Source: Rhodobacterales bacterium
GTDB taxonomy: Bacteria; Pseudomonadota; Alphaproteobacteria; Rhodobacterales; Rhodobacteraceae
Length of the DNA stretch: 8,545 bases
Assembly: GCA_025357355.1 (NCBI GenBank)
Contig: JANXPK010000096.1
Coordinates: forward strand, 1 to 8,545
Reading direction: 5' to 3'
Numbering within the stretch: position 1 is the first letter of the stretch; every line of letters begins with the position of its first letter. Shown here one piece after another: positions 4,490 through 8,545 of this stretch. The notes beneath the pieces were generated by a model, which was given only the letters and a program-made list of their open reading frames with translations, was not told where the DNA came from and did no database searches. Made by a program: the position numbers and the translations under genes.

Positions 4490-7236
4490 GCGTGGCCTTC
4501 GCCTTGCCGATGCTGCTGTGGGGCCTGTTGGCGCTGCCGGTGCTGTGGCTGTTGTTGCGCGCCATCCCTCCGGCGCCGATCCGCCGGCGCTTTCCCGGCG
4601 TGGCGCTGCTGTTGGGCCTGCGTGACGAGGACAGGCAGGCCGACAAGACGCCGTGGTGGCTGTTGGTGCTGCGCATGTTGGCGATCGGGCTGGCGATCAT
4701 CGGCTTTGCCGGACCGGTCTTGAACCCAACGCCGCATCCCAACAGCAGCAAGCCGCTGCTGATCCTGTTCGACGGCGGTTGGGCCGAGGCGGCGGACTGG
4801 GGCAAGCGGATCACCCATGCCAGCGATTTGATTGCGCAGGCCAGCCGCGATGGCCGCCCGGTGGCGGTACTGCGGCTGACCGATCCGGCGCAGCCTGTGG
4901 CATTTCAGGCGGCGGATGCCAGTGTAGGCAGGGTCAGCGCCCTGCAACCAGAACCATGGTTTCCCGATTATGCCGCCTGGCTGAAGGTTCTGGCGGCGGC
5001 GGGCGCGCATGACACGACCTGGCTGACCGATGGTGTGGCCCATCCGGGTCGGGCCGCGTTGTTGGCGGCCTTGGCCAGTCAGGGTGCGGTCACAGTCTTC
5101 GCCACTGGCCATCCGGTGTTGGCGCTGCGTCCGCCGGTCTTTGCCGAAGGCGCGGTGCAGGTGCCGGTGTTGCGGCTGAACAGCACGACGGCGCAAGAGG
5201 TCGAGGTGGTGGCCAAGGGTCCGGACCCTTCGGGCACCGTGCGCGATCTGGCGACAGCCAAGGCAAGTTTTGCGGCGGGTGATGCCGAGATCAAGGCCAA
5301 TCTGACCCTGCCGCCCGAACTGCGCAACCGGATCACCCGGTTCGAACTCAGCGGCCAGCACAGCGCGGGCGCTGTCAGTCTGACCGATGACAGCCTCAAG
5401 CGGCGCAAGGTGGCGCTGGTCGCCGATGGCAGTGACCGTGAGGGGCTGCAACTGTTGTCGCCGACCCATTACCTGCGGCAGGCGTTGCAGCCGATGGCAG
5501 AGTTGATCGAGGGCGGCATCAGCGACGTGCTGCCCGCCAACCCCGATGTGATCGTGTTGGCCGACGTTGCCCATCTGACTGCGACGGAAAGCGACGGCTT
5601 GCAGGAATGGGTCAAGAAAGGCGGTCTGTTGTTGCGGTTTGCCGGGCCACGGCTGGCGGCCAGCGATGTCGGGCGCACCGAGGAAGACCCGCTGATGCCG
5701 GTGCGGCTGCGCGAAGGCGGCCGCACGGTGGGCGGCGCGATGAGTTGGGACGAGCCCAAGCGTCTGGCGCCTTTCCCAGAAGATTCGCCGTTTCACGGTC
5801 TGGACATACCGGGGGATGTCACCGTCACGTCGCAGGTCCTGGCCCAGCCCGACCCCGAGCTTGGCAGCCGCACCATCGCCGCCCTCGCCGATGGCACGCC
5901 CTTGGTGACCCGCAAGATTGCGGGGCAGGGGCAGGTCGTGCTGTTCCACGTTACCGCCAATGCCGAATGGTCGAACCTGCCATTGTCGGGGCTTTACGTG
6001 CAGATGCTGGAGCGGCTGGCGGTGTCCACCCGCGCCGCCTTGCCGGAACTTGCCGATCTCGCGGGGCAAACCTGGGTGCCAAAGCGGCTGCTGGATGCTT
6101 ATGGGTCAGAGGCCAAGGCCGACGCCGTGGCGGGCGTTGCAGGCAAGGATCTGGCGGCCGCCTTGCAGGATGGGCCTGGGCCCGCGCTGCCGCCGGGCCT
6201 GTATGCCGGGGCGGACCGGCAGGTGGCGTTGAACGTGCTGGGGGCCAAGGTCGAGCTGAAGCCGGAAAGCTGGCCTGCTGGCACAACGATCGAAGGCTTG
6301 GTGGCCACGACCGAGCAATCGCTGAAAGGCCCGGCACTGGCGACGGCATTGCTGCTGCTGAGCCTTGATATTCTGGCCGCCCTGCTTGTCGGCGGGCGGT
6401 TGGGGCGGATCGGGGCGGCGGTGGTGGTAGGACTGGCGCTGCTGATGCCCGCGCCGGACCGTGCGCAGGCCCAGACCGCCGATGACAGGGCGATCGCAGC
6501 GACGGCGGGGGTGGTACTGGCCTATGTTCAGACCGGCGATGCCACCGTAGACGCGGTGTCAAAGGCCGGGCTGATCGGCCTTGGTGACCAGTTGACCAAC
6601 CGCACCGCCGTCGAGCCGCTGGCCCCGATTGGCGTTGATGTCGAGACCGACGAGCTGGCGTTCTTTCCGTTTCTGTACTGGCCGCTGATCGCCAATGCGC
6701 CGCTGCCGTCGGCGGCGGCCTACACCAAGCTGAACCGATACCTGCGGACCGGCGGCATGATCCTGTTTGACACCCGCGACGGCGATATCGCCGGGGCCGC
6801 GGGCACCTCACCCGAGGCGCAAGCGTTGCAGCGCATCGCGTCGGGGCTTGACATCCCGCCCTTGGAACCCTTGCCGGAAGACCACGTCCTGACCCGCACT
6901 TTCTATCTGCTGCAAAGCTTTCCGGGGCGCTATGCCGATGGCGGGCTGTGGGTCGAGGCGGCGCCACCGGATGCGGTCAAAGCCGAGGGGATGCCGTTTC
7001 GCAACCTGAACGATGGCGTAACCCCGGTGGTGATCGGCGGCAATGATTGGGCAAGTGCCTGGGCGGTCGATGACAACGGCATGATGATGTTTCCGGTGGG
7101 GCGCGGTTCCGCCGGGGATCAGCAGCGCGAATATTCCTATCGTTTTGGCGTCAACCTGATCATGTATGTGCTGACCGGCAACTACAAATCCGATCAGGTT
7201 CATGTGCCTGCCCTGCTGGAAAGGTTGGGCAAATGA
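4486..7236 (+). CDS. BatA / DUF4159 membrane protein (VWA-like plus GATase-like regions)
   Basis: This 916-residue protein starts with a BatA-type N-terminus: two membrane helices (about 4-24 and 57-76) with the basic linker APIRRRFPG between them, as in the N-terminal BatA family. A VWA-like domain follows, but its MIDAS is degenerate: LILFDGGWAEAADW has D96 with no serines at the usual places, although TDG 181-183 is kept. Residues of about 308-520 look like a glutamine-amidotransferase-like (GATase1) alpha/beta fold. Two more helices (about 616-635 and 643-656) flank a short basic loop, and the C-terminal DUF4159 domain fills about 674-910 (AYVQTGDATVDAVSKAGL, then DELAFFPFLYWP and LRTGGMILFDTRDGD). 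The positive-inside pattern places the VWA-like and DUF4159 parts in the periplasm. Function is unknown. It overlaps both neighbours by four bases and contains no cysteine. Confidence 0.93.
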   Translation: MSVAFALPMLLWGLLALPVLWLLLRAIPPAPIRRRFPGVALLLGLRDEDRQADKTPWWLLVLRMLAIGLAIIGFAGPVLNPTPHPNSSKPLLILFDGGWAEAADWGKRITHASDLIAQASRDGRPVAVLRLTDPAQPVAFQAADASVGRVSALQPEPWFPDYAAWLKVLAAAGAHDTTWLTDGVAHPGRAALLAALASQGAVTVFATGHPVLALRPPVFAEGAVQVPVLRLNSTTAQEVEVVAKGPDPSGTVRDLATAKASFAAGDAEIKANLTLPPELRNRITRFELSGQHSAGAVSLTDDSLKRRKVALVADGSDREGLQLLSPTHYLRQALQPMAELIEGGISDVLPANPDVIVLADVAHLTATESDGLQEWVKKGGLLLRFAGPRLAASDVGRTEEDPLMPVRLREGGRTVGGAMSWDEPKRLAPFPEDSPFHGLDIPGDVTVTSQVLAQPDPELGSRTIAALADGTPLVTRKIAGQGQVVLFHVTANAEWSNLPLSGLYVQMLERLAVSTRAALPELADLAGQTWVPKRLLDAYGSEAKADAVAGVAGKDLAAALQDGPGPALPPGLYAGADRQVALNVLGAKVELKPESWPAGTTIEGLVATTEQSLKGPALATALLLLSLDILAALLVGGRLGRIGAAVVVGLALLMPAPDRAQAQTADDRAIAATAGVVLAYVQTGDATVDAVSKAGLIGLGDQLTNRTAVEPLAPIGVDVETDELAFFPFLYWPLIANAPLPSAAAYTKLNRYLRTGGMILFDTRDGDIAGAAGTSPEAQALQRIASGLDIPPLEPLPEDHVLTRTFYLLQSFPGRYADGGLWVEAAPPDAVKAEGMPFRNLNDGVTPVVIGGNDWASAWAVDDNGMMMFPVGRGSAGDQQREYSYRFGVNLIMYVLTGNYKSDQVHVPALLERLGK

Positions 7237-8545
7237 GCCAGACCGTGATCTTTGATCCGCTGTTGCCGGTGACGGTCCTTTGGGCCTTGGCGGCGATTGC
7301 GGTGGCACTGCTGGCGCTGGCGTTGTGGCGCAGGCTGGCGGGCTGGGCCTTGCGCGTGCTTGCCGCTGGCTTTCTGCTGGCGGCGCTGGCCAACCCCAGT
7401 CTGCAAGAGGAAGACCGCAAGCCGCTGAGCGACATCGTGCTGCTGGTCGTCGATCAAAGCGCCAGCCAGAAGCTGTCGGACCGGACGGCGCAAGCCGACG
7501 CCGCGGTGGCGGCGATCAAGGCGAAAGTCGCCGCACTGGGCAATACCGAGTTGCGGGTCGTCAGCGTGGGCGATGGCAAGGACAACGCCGGAACGCTGGC
7601 GATGACAGCGCTTGCCGATGCCTTGGCGCAAGAGCCGCGTGCCCGGGTGGCCGGGGCGATCCTGATCACTGACGGCCAGGTTCACGACATCGGGCTGGCC
7701 CCCAACCTGCCGGCGCCCCTGTCGGTGCTGCTGACCGGGCATCAGGCTGACTGGGACCGCCGTCTGGTGATCAAGACCGCGCCGGCCTTTGCCATCATGG
7801 GTGAAAAGGCCAGCCTGACGGTCCGGATCGAGGATCAGGGGCAGGCGCCGGCGACTGTGGGCGGCTCGGTTGACCTGACTGTGGCGCTGGATGCCGACAA
7901 GCCGGTGACGTTCTCGGTGCCGGTCGGGCAGGACCTGACGCTGCCCATCGACTTGCCTCATGCCGGGATCAACGTGTTGCAACTGTCGGTGGCGGCACAA
8001 GCTGGCGAGTTGACCGACCGCAACAACATGGCGGTGGTCCAGATCAACGGCGTGCGCGACCGTTTGCGCGTTCTGCTGGTGTCCGGCGAGCCGCATCCGG
8101 GCGAGCGGGTCTGGCGCAACCTTTTGAAATCCGACCCCTCGGTCGATCTGGTCCACTTCACCATCCTGCGTCCGCCGGAAAAGCAGGACGGCATTCCGGT
8201 CAGCGAGCTGTCGCTCATCGCCTTTCCGACCAAGGAATTGTTCGTCGACAAGATCAAGCAGTTCGACCTGATCATCTTTGACCGCTACCGGATGCGGGGC
8301 ATCCTGCCGATGAGCTATATCGACAACGTCGTTTCCTACGTGAAAGGCGGTGGCACCGTGCTGGTGGCCGCGGGACCGGAGTTTGGCGAAGTGGACAGCC
8401 TGTGGCGCTCGCCCCTGGCCGAGATATTACCGGTGGAGCCGACCTCGCAGATCATTGATCAGGGGTTCAGGCCCAAGGTGACCGACCTTGGCCAACGCCA
8501 TCCGGTGACCGAGGGGCTGGAGGCATTGGCGCCCAAGGGCGGCTG
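7233..8545 (+). CDS. Large VWA / GATase1-like membrane protein, 3' truncated by the window
   Basis: The frame starts at ATG 7233 (ATGA overlap with the previous stop) and stays open to the right edge, giving 437 residues of a protein that in relatives is about 690 long. Two membrane helices (about 10-32 and 38-53) are split by basic residues, placing the rest in the periplasm. A VWA domain follows with an intact MIDAS: IVLLVVDQSASQ (D74, S76, S78) and ILITDG (T146-G148). An immunoglobulin-like beta region of about 170-270 leads to a GATase1-like alpha/beta domain from R277 (RLRVLLVSGEPHPGERVW, then FDLIIFDRYRM and GGGTVLVAAGPEFG). The usual cysteine nucleophile is absent, so amidotransferase activity is unlikely. 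It is probably the membrane partner of the MoxR/DUF58 pair. The function is unknown. Confidence 0.9.
   Translation, partial: MSQTVIFDPLLPVTVLWALAAIAVALLALALWRRLAGWALRVLAAGFLLAALANPSLQEEDRKPLSDIVLLVVDQSASQKLSDRTAQADAAVAAIKAKVAALGNTELRVVSVGDGKDNAGTLAMTALADALAQEPRARVAGAILITDGQVHDIGLAPNLPAPLSVLLTGHQADWDRRLVIKTAPAFAIMGEKASLTVRIEDQGQAPATVGGSVDLTVALDADKPVTFSVPVGQDLTLPIDLPHAGINVLQLSVAAQAGELTDRNNMAVVQINGVRDRLRVLLVSGEPHPGERVWRNLLKSDPSVDLVHFTILRPPEKQDGIPVSELSLIAFPTKELFVDKIKQFDLIIFDRYRMRGILPMSYIDNVVSYVKGGGTVLVAAGPEFGEVDSLWRSPLAEILPVEPTSQIIDQGFRPKVTDLGQRHPVTEGLEALAPKGG

Noticed and set aside
4462..6069. 535-codon open frame on the minus strand
   Set aside because: It lies wholly antisense to the DUF58/DUF4159 genes, is rich in His, Arg, Gln and Gly and has no recognisable domain: a GC-rich mirror frame.
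7200..8156. 318-codon open frame on the minus strand
   Set aside because: It is antisense to the VWA/GATase-like gene and rich in His, Arg and Gln, with no family signature.

Overview
The window is GC-rich, with the codon use and gene order of an alphaproteobacterium, most likely a Rhodobacterales (Rhodobacter/Paracoccus/Roseobacter-type) chromosome. This rests on recognising the protein families and the gene order DUF1285 / MoxR / DUF58 / DUF4159 / large VWA-like membrane protein. No database search was possible. I see no tRNA, rRNA, CRISPR array, transposase or phage gene.

Layout. (1) The left edge (1-423, +) is the C-terminal part of an ornithine cyclodeaminase / mu-crystallin family enzyme. 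(2) A short convergent gap (424-500) separates it from a minus-strand cluster. That cluster is read from right to left: a DUF1285 protein (2288-1695), a hydroxypyruvate-isomerase-like TIM-barrel protein (1695-919, joined to DUF1285 by a TGATG stop/start overlap), and a small exported DUF2846-like protein (ending at 501). The best-placed start of the last gene (TTG at 917) is followed by an in-frame TGA at codon 3. (3) A short divergent control region (about 2289-2370) holds two perfect inverted repeats. (4) The right two thirds is a plus-strand operon: MoxR-type AAA+ ATPase (2371-3372), DUF58 protein (3620-4489), a 916-residue BatA/DUF4159 membrane protein (4486-7236), and a large membrane protein with a VWA-like domain and a GATase1-like region (7233 to beyond the right edge).

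How the genes work together. MoxR ATPases are generally thought to act as AAA+ chaperones on partner proteins carrying von Willebrand A (VWA) domains with a metal-binding MIDAS site. Here the ATPase is followed by three proteins that each carry a VWA-type core. Two have an intact DxSxS motif and the middle one is degenerate. The last two are predicted inner-membrane proteins with large periplasmic parts, so a cytosolic ATPase plus DUF58 protein acting on a cell-envelope complex is the natural inference. The operon is widely conserved in Alphaproteobacteria, but I know of no assigned function.

The most unusual part is the 247-bp spacer between moxR and the DUF58 gene. The two downstream gene junctions are 4-base overlaps. 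This spacer instead holds a chain of strong inverted repeats, two of which share bases and are mutually exclusive. An 84-codon frame crosses it exactly, starting on a GTGA overlap with the moxR stop and ending on a TTGA overlap with the DUF58 start.
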